Source: Bacillota bacterium (GTDB lineage: Bacteria; Armatimonadota; HRBIN16). From it: DNA of 64,000 nt. The stretch is from assembly GCA_023511455.1 (NCBI GenBank), contig JAIMBJ010000002.1, forward strand, positions 124,001 through 188,000. Reading direction: 5' to 3'. Position numbers and translations under genes: made by a program. Numbering within the stretch: position 1 is the first letter of the stretch; each line of letters begins with the position of its first letter. Of the stretch, positions 43,296-51,861 are shown in pieces. The notes beneath the pieces were generated by a model, which saw nothing but the letters and a program-made list of their open reading frames with translations, was not told the origin of the DNA and searched no databases.

Positions 43296-44012
43296 TTATT
43301 CAACTGCGACGCCGGGCTGGAGTTCGATAATCTCCAGTCCCTCGATGTCGCGCGTTAGCGCACGCAACTCGTCCGGTGTGCCCGACAACGGCGGGAAGGT
43401 GCGGTAGTGCATGGGTATCACCTTTTTCACGCCCAGCAAGCGCACTGCTACCGCTGCCTCGCGCGGGTCCATGGTGAACAGCCCACCAATGGGCAGGAAA
43501 GCCAGCTCTGGCTGGTAAATCTGCCCGATGAGCTGCATGTCGCTGAACACCGCCGTGTCGCCCGCGTGATAAAAAGTGAAGCCGTCTTCGCACTTCACCA
43601 CAAAGCCCGCCGGGTCGCCCAAATACACAATCTGCCCACTTTCGCCCACATGAGCACTGGAGTGCACGGCATGTACCATCGTCACCTGAATGCTGCCCAC
43701 CTTGACCGTGCCGCCCTTGTTCATACCAATCGTGTTCTGCACGCCCTGTGCGCTCAGGTAGGTGGCGAGCTCGTAAATGGCGACCACCTGCGGCTGGAAC
43801 TGTTTGGCTAGAGCAACGGCATCGCCGATATGGTCGCCATGTCCGTGTGTCAGGAGCAGCGCGTCCAGTTTGGGCAGCTGCCTCGCCGATTCGGGGCAAA
43901 GCGGGTTACCCAGCCAGGGGTCTATAGCAACGTGCGTGCCGCCGGGCGTTCGGATGAAGAAGCCCGAGTGTCCCAGCCATGTAACCTGCAATCCGGGATG
44001 AATCGTTGCCAT
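43296..44012 (-). CDS. UPF0173 metal-dependent hydrolase (MBL fold)
   Basis: 238 residues. T-W-L-G-H-S-G-F-F-I near residue 10, the zinc motif T-H-G-H-G-D-H-I-G-D near 57, and downstream H-A-V-H-S-S, Y-H-A-G-D-T-A-V-F-S-D and P-M-H-Y-R-T-F-P match the UPF0173 family. Its exact substrate is unknown. AAGGAGGT precedes ATG 44012; an earlier in-frame ATG at 44033 is not supported by homology. Adjacent to the repeat cluster beside dnaA. Confidence 0.9.
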   Translation of the reverse strand: MATIHPGLQVTWLGHSGFFIRTPGGTHVAIDPWLGNPLCPESARQLPKLDALLLTHGHGDHIGDAVALAKQFQPQVVAIYELATYLSAQGVQNTIGMNKGGTVKVGSIQVTMVHAVHSSAHVGESGQIVYLGDPAGFVVKCEDGFTFYHAGDTAVFSDMQLIGQIYQPELAFLPIGGLFTMDPREAAVAVRLLGVKKVIPMHYRTFPPLSGTPDELRALTRDIEGLEIIELQPGVAVE

Positions 44013-44483
44013 CGGGTTCACCTCCTTGCTCAACTGAGATAGTTATCCTTTCGGGCGCAAGCCTCCTGCTGCCGGACAATGCAGGCAACTGAATCCTGTC
44101 TTCCACAATGTGAATGCATACTCTCCCCTTATATTAATAATGTACTTGTTGAAATTGTTGAAAACTTGGTATGCATTTCCCGCATTGCCAACACATTTTG
44201 TTGATTTTAACCTCCAATAAGTCGCTTGACAGGTATTGAATGTCACTCTATCATCGTTTTTAATCTATATGGTTTCAACTTAGATAGCAAATGTTTCAAC
44301 AATGAAATGTTGAAAACTCTGTTGAAAACCTGTACACATTGTTGATACCATTGCAAGATAGCCTCCAAGTGAGCAAGTTTTGCACAAAGTTTTGAACAAT
44401 GAAAACGGGTTTTCAACAATTTCAGAGGAGTTTTCAACAAAGTTTTGAACATTTCCAGCAAATGTTTCAACAATGACCAGTCT
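44013..44483. other. Putative chromosomal replication origin (oriC) beside dnaA
   Basis: 471 bases without a gene, visibly A+T-rich compared with its neighbours. It contains nine copies of GTTGAAA/TTTCAAC between 44148 and 44471: 44148, 44157, 44273, 44294, 44309, 44321, 44411, 44432 and 44465. Several extend to TGTTGAAAAC. Two related GTTTTGAACA sites lie at 44389-44398 and 44442-44451. A standard-like DnaA box TTTTGCACA is at 44378-44386. The cluster sits immediately 3' of dnaA, a common place for oriC. Its consensus TTTTCAACA differs from the E. coli DnaA box TTATCCACA at two positions. Confidence 0.65.
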
Positions 44484-45893
44484 TTAAGCACCGAGTACCG
44501 TGTTCAAATCGTAGATGATGCTGGTCAGCTCTTTGTCCTTGTTCAGGCTGGTCTTCACGCGGTTATAGGCGTGGAGCACCGTAGAGTGATTTTTACCAAA
44601 CATCTGTCCAATCTGCTGAAGCGGCAGCTGCGCCCTCTCCCGAAGCAGGTACATCGCTATCTGCCGCGCCATCAGCACCTCGCGGCTGCGCTGGTCGCCC
44701 AGGATGTCCTGCGTGGTCAGTCCGAACCGCTGGCACACCGCCTGCAGCACTGCCTGCTCGGTGGGCACGGTATGCACCTGCTTCTCGTCCACATAGTGGC
44801 GTGCCAGCACTTCGCTGGCGAGCTGCAGTGTGATGGGCTTGCCATGCACGGAGGCTCGGGCAGCGATGGAAATCAAAACCCCCTCCAGGGTGCGCACGTT
44901 GCCCTCCACCGCGTAGGCGATGTGGTAAATAACCTGGTCGGGAACCTGAATCCGCTCTATTTGTGCACGTTTTTGCAAAATAGCTACACGGGTTTCAAAT
45001 TCGGGCGGCGCGATGTCCGCGATCAGCCCCGCCTCGAAGCGGGAGCGCAGCCGGTCGTCCATCGCGTGCAACTCGCGCGGGGGGCGGTCGCTGGCGAACA
45101 CCACCTGCCTGCCCATCTGGTAGAGGGTGTTGAAGGTGTGGAAGAACTCCTCTTTAGTGTGTTCCTTGCCCGCGATGAACTGGATATCGTCCACCAGCCA
45201 CACGTCCACGTTGCGGTACTTCTGGCGGAAGGCATCGATACGCTGTTCGCGCAGGGCAGTGATGTATTGTTGGGCAAAGGTCTCGCCGGAAAGGTAAGCC
45301 ACGCGCAGGCGCGGATGCGTCTGCAGCACGTAGTGCCCGATGGCGTGCATCAGATGCGTCTTGCCCAGACCGGCTCCGCCGTAGATGAACAGGGGGTTGT
45401 AGCTCTGCCCCGGCGCGCGCGCCACCGACATCGCCCCCGCCTGGGCGAGCCGGTTCGAGTTGCCCACCACGAAGTTTTCAAAGGTGTATTTGGGGTTCAA
45501 GACCGGTTTCTCAATGGGAACAGGTTCCGGCTCCAGTGAGAGGGTAACCGGCTGCGTGCCAGGTGCCGCCTCCTCTACGGGCGCTTCGCCGAGCACCGGA
45601 CGTTTGTCAGGGGGCAGGTGGACGATGAAGACCTCTATCGCCTTACCCAGATGCTGGGAGAGCACCTCGCGCACCAGGTTGCCGTAGCGTTTGGTCACCC
45701 ACTCGCAGGCGAAGGGGCTGGGCGCGCCGAGCGTCACCCGTTCCCCGTCGAAGGAGACGGGCTTCATGCTTTTGAACCACGATTCGAAAGAGGGCTTGTT
45801 CACGCGGTTTGCCAGGGTGTGCATGGCACGGTCCCACGCACGGCGTAGCGCCAGCGTGTTTTCGTCCTCGCCCAGGTGCAGCTGGTCGTCCAC
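44484..45893 (-). CDS. dnaA: Chromosomal replication initiator DnaA
   Basis: 469 residues, full length. Domain I occupies ~15-90, a short Pro/Glu-rich linker ~105-135, the AAA+ domain ~140-360 with Walker A G-G-A-G-L-G-K-T-H and Walker B V-W-L-V-D-D-I-Q-F, sensor and R-S-R-F arginine region after it. Domain IV ends with F-G-K-N-H-S-T-V-L-H-A-Y-N-R-V; the usual G-R-D-H-T/S-T-V signature has D replaced by N. Start is GTG with AGGAGG upstream. A strong promoter lies 36-64 nt upstream. dnaN is not adjacent. Confidence 0.95.
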   Translation of the reverse strand: MDDQLHLGEDENTLALRRAWDRAMHTLANRVNKPSFESWFKSMKPVSFDGERVTLGAPSPFACEWVTKRYGNLVREVLSQHLGKAIEVFIVHLPPDKRPVLGEAPVEEAAPGTQPVTLSLEPEPVPIEKPVLNPKYTFENFVVGNSNRLAQAGAMSVARAPGQSYNPLFIYGGAGLGKTHLMHAIGHYVLQTHPRLRVAYLSGETFAQQYITALREQRIDAFRQKYRNVDVWLVDDIQFIAGKEHTKEEFFHTFNTLYQMGRQVVFASDRPPRELHAMDDRLRSRFEAGLIADIAPPEFETRVAILQKRAQIERIQVPDQVIYHIAYAVEGNVRTLEGVLISIAARASVHGKPITLQLASEVLARHYVDEKQVHTVPTEQAVLQAVCQRFGLTTQDILGDQRSREVLMARQIAMYLLRERAQLPLQQIGQMFGKNHSTVLHAYNRVKTSLNKDKELTSIIYDLNTVLGA

Positions 45894-45928
45894 CTCGTCG
45901 TCGCCCTCCTTTCCTCGTCCAAAGCCGA

Positions 45929-45957
45929 ATTATAGCAGAATCGCCGTGCGGTGACAA
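45929..45957 (-). promoter_or_regulatory. dnaA promoter
   Basis: On the minus strand: TTGTCA (plus-strand 45952-45957), 17-nt spacer, perfect TATAAT (45929-45934). Good match to a housekeeping sigma promoter. Confidence 0.75.
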
Positions 45958-45969
45958 CGCGAAATTTGT

Positions 45970-48048
45970 TTATGCCTGCAGGATGTACACGCCGACACTG
46001 CCGATGCCGGGCATGGCGTGCAGGGGGTATATTGCCCCTGTTCCTCCGCCGATGAGGTCGGCCGCCATCTGTCGGTGCTCTCCCGCATCCACCAGCACCG
46101 CGCCGCTGCTGCCGTCGGTCAGTATAGCCAGCAGGATGTCGTGCGTGGCGGGGCAGACCAGCGCCACCCAATCCACCAGACCCCGCGCCTGCACGCGGAT
46201 AGACCTCCACAAACCTGGCTCCGGCACGAAGATGCGGCTGCCGGTGCGACAGACAAGCAGGTCGGGGTCGCACTCCACCTCCGGCGCAAACGCAGGGATG
46301 GACAACAGCCAGTGCAGGTAGGTGCGGATGAACATCGCCAGCGCGTGCGTGTGGTCGGGATAGGCGAGCTTCGTCTCCGGAAAGCCTTCCAGCGGGTGCA
46401 GGTAGCCTGCCGCCGCGTGCAGGGCACGGGTGGCACTGGCGAACCAGCGAACATCCCGCTCCAGCGAGAAAGCCCATAGCGCGCCGCGTGCCGCTTCGAT
46501 GCTGGCGTCCACGGATGCACCCGTGCTACCCTCTCCCGCCAGCACCTCGCCCGCTTCTCCGACGCCCTCCATCTGCGCCGTCAACTGCCACAGGCTCAGC
46601 CAGCGCATCAGTCTCAGCGCACCCTCCCTGCTGGACTCGTGCGGGTACGCCCGATACAGGCGCGCCAGCCCTTCTATCGCGCTGACCGCGGCGAAAACGT
46701 CGTCGCGCAGGTTCGGAAATCGCTCGGCGGGCAACACCGGCCCGGGAGACAGCGACTGGCAGACAGCGCGCAGCAGAAACTCGGCCAGGCGGTTGGCGGC
46801 GTGCATGTATGCTTCGGTTTCGGTAAGGCTGTAGGCGGCGCACATCACAGAGATAATCGCGCCCATGATGCCCCTGCCACTGCCTCCCTGCACGGTGCCG
46901 TCGGTCTGCACCAGCGCACCGTCGTAAGTGCCGGTTGCTCCCCGCTTCAGGAGCAGCCAGGAGACCCCGTTCAACGCCACGCGCGCGCACAGCTCGGAAC
47001 CCGTATCGCGGTGCAGCTGCAACATCTGCTGAATGGCACGGGCGTTACGGTACAGACTGAACCGCCGCTGACCGCTGATGTCGGAGCCTCGCTTGCGTTC
47101 GTCGATGGTGTCCCAGCACGCCCCGCTGTTGCTGCTCTGGGCGTTCAGCACCTGAAAATCCATCGCGCTGTTCATGGCGAGGCGAGCCGTCCACACCGCC
47201 GTCTCGTCGCCGGAGAAGCGGTTCCAGTCCATCAGCGCCTTCGCCGCGGCAAGGGTGAACACGCTGAACCTGCGGTCGTTGGGCGAGACGCGCAGAACCA
47301 CCTGGTCCTCCGCGAAGTGCCACCGTTGCTCGGGGTTCAGCAGGATGGCAACCGCGCTTTGCGCCGCCGCCCGCAGCTGCATCAGTGGCAGGGTACCAGC
47401 CTCCGCTGGAAGCAGGGCAGCCCTGTATTCCACGTGTTGACCGGGGTCCGTTTCCTTTTCCGTGTGCCCCTGATGGTGGATGTGCAGGCGCAGAGTCTGC
47501 CGGTGCAAAGGAGCGACAGGAAGCGTCCATACCAGCCGGTTATCCCCTTCCAGATGTAGCGAGGGAGGGCTTGCCGGTTCCAGAGTAATCACCGAGAGCG
47601 CGCCTCGCGCGCAGACCAGCAGTGCCGAGGGATAGGGGCACCGAAAGGTCTTTGTGTTCAGCGTTTGCGGAATAAAGTCGCACAAAAAACGCACCTCCGC
47701 CTCAATGGAGCCATAGCTCAAAAAGTGCATCTGCAGGTGCAGGTTGCCTCCTTCCTCCTCGCGGACAAGGATTTCCCAGCGCACCGGCACGCCATCTATC
47801 AGACGTTCGTCCCACAGCACGACCTCGCCCTCTGCACAACTGCAGTTTCGCACGAAAAGGGCGTGTCGCTCACGGGCGGTTTGAAGTTCCACGGGGGGCA
47901 AAGCGGCGTGAACGCCCAGCAACGGCTCTTCCGTTTTGCCCGCAATCAGGGCTAAGGTAAAGGTGCCGTCTTCGCGGTGGTAGAGCCGGTAGCGTCCTAT
48001 CGTAATCGGCTGTGCGCTGTCTCTTTTTTCGGCGGTCTGCGCGTTCAT
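45970..48048 (-). CDS. Large protein of unknown function, possible alpha/alpha-toroid
   Basis: 692 residues without signal peptide. The first ~230 residues look beta-rich; from ~240 to ~590 there are regular amphipathic helices (A-L-M-D-W-N-R-F-S-G-D, R-N-A-R-A-I-Q-Q-M-L-Q-L-H, A-A-Y-S-L-T-E-T-E-A-Y-M-H-A-A-N-R-L) of the kind seen in six-hairpin glycosidase or terpenoid-cyclase-like toroids; the C-terminal ~90 residues are beta again. This order, beta-sandwich then toroid, is also used by several polysaccharide-processing enzymes. I see no decisive catalytic motif. No clear ribosome site. Divergent from the YwiC-like gene, head to tail with dnaA. Confidence 0.55.
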   Translation of the reverse strand: MNAQTAEKRDSAQPITIGRYRLYHREDGTFTLALIAGKTEEPLLGVHAALPPVELQTARERHALFVRNCSCAEGEVVLWDERLIDGVPVRWEILVREEEGGNLHLQMHFLSYGSIEAEVRFLCDFIPQTLNTKTFRCPYPSALLVCARGALSVITLEPASPPSLHLEGDNRLVWTLPVAPLHRQTLRLHIHHQGHTEKETDPGQHVEYRAALLPAEAGTLPLMQLRAAAQSAVAILLNPEQRWHFAEDQVVLRVSPNDRRFSVFTLAAAKALMDWNRFSGDETAVWTARLAMNSAMDFQVLNAQSSNSGACWDTIDERKRGSDISGQRRFSLYRNARAIQQMLQLHRDTGSELCARVALNGVSWLLLKRGATGTYDGALVQTDGTVQGGSGRGIMGAIISVMCAAYSLTETEAYMHAANRLAEFLLRAVCQSLSPGPVLPAERFPNLRDDVFAAVSAIEGLARLYRAYPHESSREGALRLMRWLSLWQLTAQMEGVGEAGEVLAGEGSTGASVDASIEAARGALWAFSLERDVRWFASATRALHAAAGYLHPLEGFPETKLAYPDHTHALAMFIRTYLHWLLSIPAFAPEVECDPDLLVCRTGSRIFVPEPGLWRSIRVQARGLVDWVALVCPATHDILLAILTDGSSGAVLVDAGEHRQMAADLIGGGTGAIYPLHAMPGIGSVGVYILQA

Positions 48049-48112
48049 CCCAATAACTCTATCGGAGAGGCTTCTGCTCTACCTGACCCGCAACGATACG
48101 AGAAATCAGGCG

Positions 48113-48142
48113 TTGCATTTATTCAGGATATTCGGGTATGAT
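48113..48142 (+). promoter_or_regulatory. Promoter of the YwiC-like gene (leaderless position)
   Basis: TTGCAT (48113-48118), 18-nt spacer, TATGAT (48137-48142). The ATG at 48153 is again 10 nt after the -10 box, giving a leader of at most a few nucleotides. Confidence 0.55.
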
Positions 48143-48152
48143 TATCCATGAG

Positions 48153-48893
48153 ATGAGTACGCGACGAGTGGCTCTGCCTCACGAACACGGCGCATGGATG
48201 ATGTGGCTCGCGCCGTTGATGGCGGGACTGGCAGGCACGCCATGGCACCCGTCCAAACCGCTGCTGGCAGGCGTGGTGCTGTTTGCCTATCTTGCCTCCT
48301 ACTGCGTGCTGCAGGCTATACGCCACCCGCGCGAGGGGGCATACTGGCTGCGGTGGGCTTTCGGCTACGGGCTGGCAGCGACGGCGGTTGGCGCGCCCGT
48401 TTTGTGGATGCGTCCCCTGTTGCTGGCGGTGGGCGGGGTGGCGTTGCTGGGTTTTGGCGTGAATGCGTGGTTTGCGCACCACCGCAACGAGCGGAGTCTG
48501 GTTAACGACCTGGTGGCGATGGCTGGGCTGAATCTGGCGGCGGTGGCCGGGTATGTGGCGGGCACAGGACGATGGGATGCGGCGGCATGGGAACTCTGGG
48601 GGCTGAACCTGCTGTACTTCTTCGGAACCGCACTGCACGTCAAGTCGGTGATTCGCGAGCGCAACAATCGGCGGATGAAATGGGTGGCGGTGACCTACGC
48701 GGTGGGCATACCGGTTGCCCTGGCAGCTATCGGGCAAACCCTGCTGGCAGGGGCGTATGTGCCCGCCGCCTTACGCTCTCTGGCTATCCCGCAGAATCAC
48801 CGTCTCAAGGCGATAGCGCTGGGGATGGTGGAAATCGTCTGCTCCCTGTGGTTTATGGTCTGGCTGATCGCGTGGATGCGGCTCACTGGTTGA
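48153..48893 (+). CDS. YwiC-like integral membrane protein
   Basis: 246 residues, about seven hydrophobic segments. The N-terminus V-A-L-P-H-E-H-G-A-W-M-M-W-L-A-P-L is the family hallmark (P-x-E-H-G-A-W), and H-H-R-N-E-R-S and H-V-K-S-V-I-R-E-R-N-N appear later. YwiC-like proteins have no assigned function; they resemble UbiA-type membrane proteins in layout. An ATG at 48138 is in frame but falls in the -10 box, so M6 at 48153 is the better start. Confidence 0.85.
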   Translation: MSTRRVALPHEHGAWMMWLAPLMAGLAGTPWHPSKPLLAGVVLFAYLASYCVLQAIRHPREGAYWLRWAFGYGLAATAVGAPVLWMRPLLLAVGGVALLGFGVNAWFAHHRNERSLVNDLVAMAGLNLAAVAGYVAGTGRWDAAAWELWGLNLLYFFGTALHVKSVIRERNNRRMKWVAVTYAVGIPVALAAIGQTLLAGAYVPAALRSLAIPQNHRLKAIALGMVEIVCSLWFMVWLIAWMRLTG

Positions 48894-48919
48894 CAAAGAG
48901 CCTCCTTATCCCCCATAAT
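48890..48919 (+). promoter_or_regulatory. trxA promoter
   Basis: Perfect TTGACA (48890-48895) overlapping the stop of the YwiC-like gene, 18-nt spacer, CATAAT (48914-48919). Unlike murJ, a leader with a GGAGG site follows. Confidence 0.75.
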
Positions 48920-48950
48920 GAGGAAGTGAGCTTTCACGCAGGAGGATGGA

Positions 48951-49271
48951 ATGAGCGCAACGCATGTCACGACAGACCAGTTCGATGTGGAGGTACTGCA
49001 ATCGAACGTGCCCGTTCTCGTGGATTTCTGGGCGGTGTGGTGCGGTCCGTGTCGGGCGATTGCACCGCATGTAGACGCCATCGCGCAGGAGTACGCTGGC
49101 AGGGCAAAAGTGGTGAAGGTGAACGTGGACGAGGAGCCGGAGATTGCCCTCCGCTACGGCATCCAGAGCATCCCTACCCTGCTGTTCTTTAAGGAAGGTA
49201 AGGTGCAGGATATGATTGTGGGCGTGGTGCCCAGGCAGACCATCGTGCAGAAGCTGGAGGCGCTGCTGTAA
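48951..49271 (+). CDS. trxA: Thioredoxin
   Basis: 106 residues, standard thioredoxin size. Active site W30-C31-G-P-C34, the F-W-A-V-W strand before it, and the cis-proline loop S-I-P-T-L-L-F-F-K later. Cytoplasmic dithiol reductant. CAGGAGG precedes the ATG. DUF1015 follows after 4 nt, so the pair is probably co-transcribed. Confidence 0.96.
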   Translation: MSATHVTTDQFDVEVLQSNVPVLVDFWAVWCGPCRAIAPHVDAIAQEYAGRAKVVKVNVDEEPEIALRYGIQSIPTLLFFKEGKVQDMIVGVVPRQTIVQKLEALL

Positions 49272-49275
49272 CCGA

Positions 49276-50532
49276 ATGGCGCGCATCGCCCCGTTCTGCG
49301 GCGTGCGCTATGGGTGTTCCGAACTGAAGCCGTGCGTCGCGCCGCCATATGACGTGATTGCCCCGCCGGAGCGGGAGCAGCTCCGGCAGTTCCCTTATAA
49401 TATCACTCATCTGACCCTCCCCGACAGCTACGAGCAGGCAGCGCGGCTATGGCACGAGTGGCAAAACAAGGGCATCCTGCAGGCGGACCCCCTTCCGGCG
49501 ATGTACCTGCTGGAACAGGTGTTCACCCATCCGGCTACCGGAGAGACCTGTCGACGCCTCGCGCTGGTGTGCCTGATGGCGCTGGAGGAATACGAGGCGG
49601 GCGTGGTGTTGCCCCACGAAAACACGCAGGCGCGAGCCAAGCAAGACCGCCTGCACCTTTTGCGTGCCACCCGGGCGAATCTGGAACCCATCTACGGTCT
49701 CGTGGAGGGCAACCTGTTCCCCGTGCTGGAGTCACTGGCTGGTTGCACCTCGACGGTAGCGGAGGTGGAGTACACGGACGGACTGCACCGCTTGCGCCGG
49801 ATCGACGACGCCGTGGCGTTGCGAGAGGTGGCAGAGCGTGTCCTCCCAGCCCGGGTGTGGATTGCCGACGGGCATCACCGTTACGAGACGTGCCTGCAGT
49901 ACCGTCGCGAGCGGCGCGCCGCCGAGGGCAACCCCCCGGAGCCTCAGCCTTACGACTGGCTGATGATTGCGCTGACGCCTCTGGAGGACCCCGGCGTGGT
50001 GATTTTGCCCACGCATCGGGTGATCCCGCAGGCTTCGGAACAGGTGCTGAGCCGCCTGCCGGAGTATCTGGCGCAGTGGTTTGACCTGCAACCCTGTCCT
50101 GCGCAGGAGGTGGTGCGTCTACTACAGTCTGGCAGACCGCGCCGCGGTTTCGCGATGGTGGTGGCGGAGGGACGGGCGTTTGTGGCATGGTTAAAAGAGG
50201 GCGTTGCCGGGGAGACTCTCGTTCCCGGTGAGCACAGCGCCACCTACCGGCAGCTGGACGTGACCCTGCTGCAGTCTCTGGTGCTGGAACCGTTTTTTGG
50301 CATCACCCCACGCCACCTGGAGCGTGCCGAAGGCATCCGCTACACCCGCGACGAGGCAGAAGCCATCCAGTGGGTGCTGCAGGGCGAGGCGGCGGTGGCT
50401 TTCCTGCTGAACCCGCCCCACGTTCAGGAGGTGCGCGAGGTGGCGCTGGCAGGCGAGAAGATGCCCCCCAAGTCCACCTACTTTTACCCCAAGTTGCTCA
50501 GCGGGCTGGTGATGCGGGCACTGTCGTTCTGA
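49276..50532 (+). CDS. DUF1015-family protein
   Basis: 418 residues. Family motifs: C-V-A-P-P-Y-D-V-I near residue 19, V-L-P-H-E-N-T near 112 followed by A-K-Q-D-R-L-H-L-L-R, W-I-A-D-G-H-H-R-Y-E-T-C near 195, and the terminal M-P-P-K-S-T-Y-F-Y-P-K-L-x-S-G-L. DUF1015 members are widespread and often linked to serine or phosphonate-type metabolism, but the reaction is not settled. The frame is open earlier, inside trxA; the ATG at 49276 starts the homology (M-A-R-I-A-P-F). Confidence 0.92.
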   Translation: MARIAPFCGVRYGCSELKPCVAPPYDVIAPPEREQLRQFPYNITHLTLPDSYEQAARLWHEWQNKGILQADPLPAMYLLEQVFTHPATGETCRRLALVCLMALEEYEAGVVLPHENTQARAKQDRLHLLRATRANLEPIYGLVEGNLFPVLESLAGCTSTVAEVEYTDGLHRLRRIDDAVALREVAERVLPARVWIADGHHRYETCLQYRRERRAAEGNPPEPQPYDWLMIALTPLEDPGVVILPTHRVIPQASEQVLSRLPEYLAQWFDLQPCPAQEVVRLLQSGRPRRGFAMVVAEGRAFVAWLKEGVAGETLVPGEHSATYRQLDVTLLQSLVLEPFFGITPRHLERAEGIRYTRDEAEAIQWVLQGEAAVAFLLNPPHVQEVREVALAGEKMPPKSTYFYPKLLSGLVMRALSF

Positions 50533-50842
50533 GCGCTGGCAAAGAATCTGCAAACACCTTCTGTAGCCAGCGGGGATGCTTCGTTATCCGTTCAGGGTGA
50601 CGGGAAGAATATCTCGGCAGCCGCTGAGGCAAGCGCCGGGGCGGTTTATCAGACACTCTATCCGGCGCGTCCGGAAAAATATTCGAAAATTTTTCGCCGA
50701 ATCCCCCAAAAACCGCGTGTACGGCACGTATTTTGCGTCTATAATTATTGAAGGCGCGGTGCGATTGACATCAGGAGCTTTGTGCAGCGGTGTTCAGCTT
50801 CGGCAGCGCGTGATACCCCATGACAAAAGGAGGCGCAATGTG
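50533..50842. other. Intergenic region with candidate promoter
   Basis: 310 bases without a credible gene. A TATAAT is found at 50740-50745 without a clear -35, and an A/T-rich patch lies around 50676-50700. AAAAGGAGG before 50843 is the ribosome site of the next gene. Confidence 0.5.
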
Positions 50843-51505
50843 ATGTTTGCAAGACGCTTTGTCCTGCTGGGGGCGCTATGCCTCCTGACCGCGACATTCG
50901 TGTTCAGCGCACGGCCATCCCATGCAGCGGTAATCCAACCGGTGGAGTTCAACTTCATCCGCGTGATTAGCGGCACTCCACCCAGCGACCCCGCGCCGTA
51001 GGCGAATCTCAAAATCGAGCACGACAGTACAGACGTGGTGAAGCTCACTCTCAAACTGTTGTGGAATTCGCCCGATGGCAAAACCCCGTTCGCAGACTAT
51101 CTGCTGCTGAACGTGGAGCCGTTCGTATCGGTAAGTCTGGTACCGTCGTCTGTGTCGGGTGGCGGCAGTATCACCGGTGTCACCAGTGGCTCGAACAATG
51201 TTACCGACGCAGGTAGCCGCTACGACGTCAAAATTGAGTTTGATACCGCTCCGCCGCCGGACCGACTCATCGGCGGGGAGTCTCTTGAGTGGAAGCTCAC
51301 GGGAACTGGGCTGACGCCAGGGCACTTCAAAGCCCTCTCCCACCCTTTGGGTGACCCGACGAAACGAGACTATGCCCTGTTGCACGTGCAGGGAACTCCG
51401 GGAGGGCAGTCCGCCAAGCTGGGCGTCATCCCCGAGCCGGCGACGTTGATTCTGTTCGGCATGGGGCTGGCTGCGCCGCTGGCGGCACGCTGGCGCAAAC
51501 GCTAG
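50843..51505 (+). pseudogene. PEP-CTERM protein gene interrupted by an in-frame TAG
   Basis: One frame from 50843 to 51505 is broken by a single TAG at 50999-51001. Before it: a signal peptide (M-F-A-R-R-F-V-L-L-G-A-L) and ~25 mature residues. After it: A-N-L-K-I-E-H, a beta-rich domain, and a complete PEP-CTERM signal (V-I-P-E-P-A-T-L-I-L-F, hydrophobic helix, R-W-R-K-R). Ribosome site and terminator flank it. A C-to-T change from CAG is the simplest cause. Sequencing error or readthrough are alternatives; TAG also ends this gene, so TAG is not generally sense here. Confidence 0.75.
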
Positions 51506-51861
51506 CGGGAACGTGACCCCGACAACGCAGTTGCCGCCGGAGAAGCCTCCGGCGGCTTTGGTTTTGGGGTAATTGAAACCTTTTGGCAAGTCCCGTCGTC
51601 TATATCAGGTGCTTCTTCAGGGCGAGGCATTTCAGAGATTCTTCGCTTCGCTCAGAATGACAATTTACAGGATGACAATTTATAGGCTCAGCGAGAGCCT
51701 GTAGGCTCACCATCACACCGATTCGGAGGGAGAAGCCTATCCAACAGTCGTGACGGACCTCGAATGACGCCCAACCGCGGCGCAAATGGCACACCGCAGG
51801 GGGGTCTTTTTGTGCCTCTGCGCGGTGGCACCTTGACAATCATCAAAGGAGGTCCGAAACG
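51506..51861. other. Intergenic region with terminator and repeat fragment
   Basis: 356 bases without a gene. It holds the terminator at 51533-51566, a fragment (about 51634-51667) similar to one arm of the 74-bp repeat at 37549-37720, and a further imperfect inverted repeat around 51786-51835. AAAGGAGGT at its end is the ribosome site of the next, broken gene. Confidence 0.55.
51533..51566 (+). terminator. Intrinsic terminator after the PEP-CTERM gene
   Basis: A 10-bp stem (GCCGCCGGAG / CTCCGGCGGC) with four-nt loop, followed by TTTGGTTTT. Confidence 0.8.

Noticed and set aside
44146-44472. CRISPR-like array or parS sites near dnaA
   Set aside because: The repeats are 7-10 bases, in both orientations and irregularly spaced. 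parS would need TGTTTCAC-GTGAAACA; only half-like matches such as TGTTTCA occur.
48138-48152. Earlier ATG as start of the YwiC-like gene
   Set aside because: It lies inside the -10 hexamer TATGAT, so it is unlikely to be transcribed in full.
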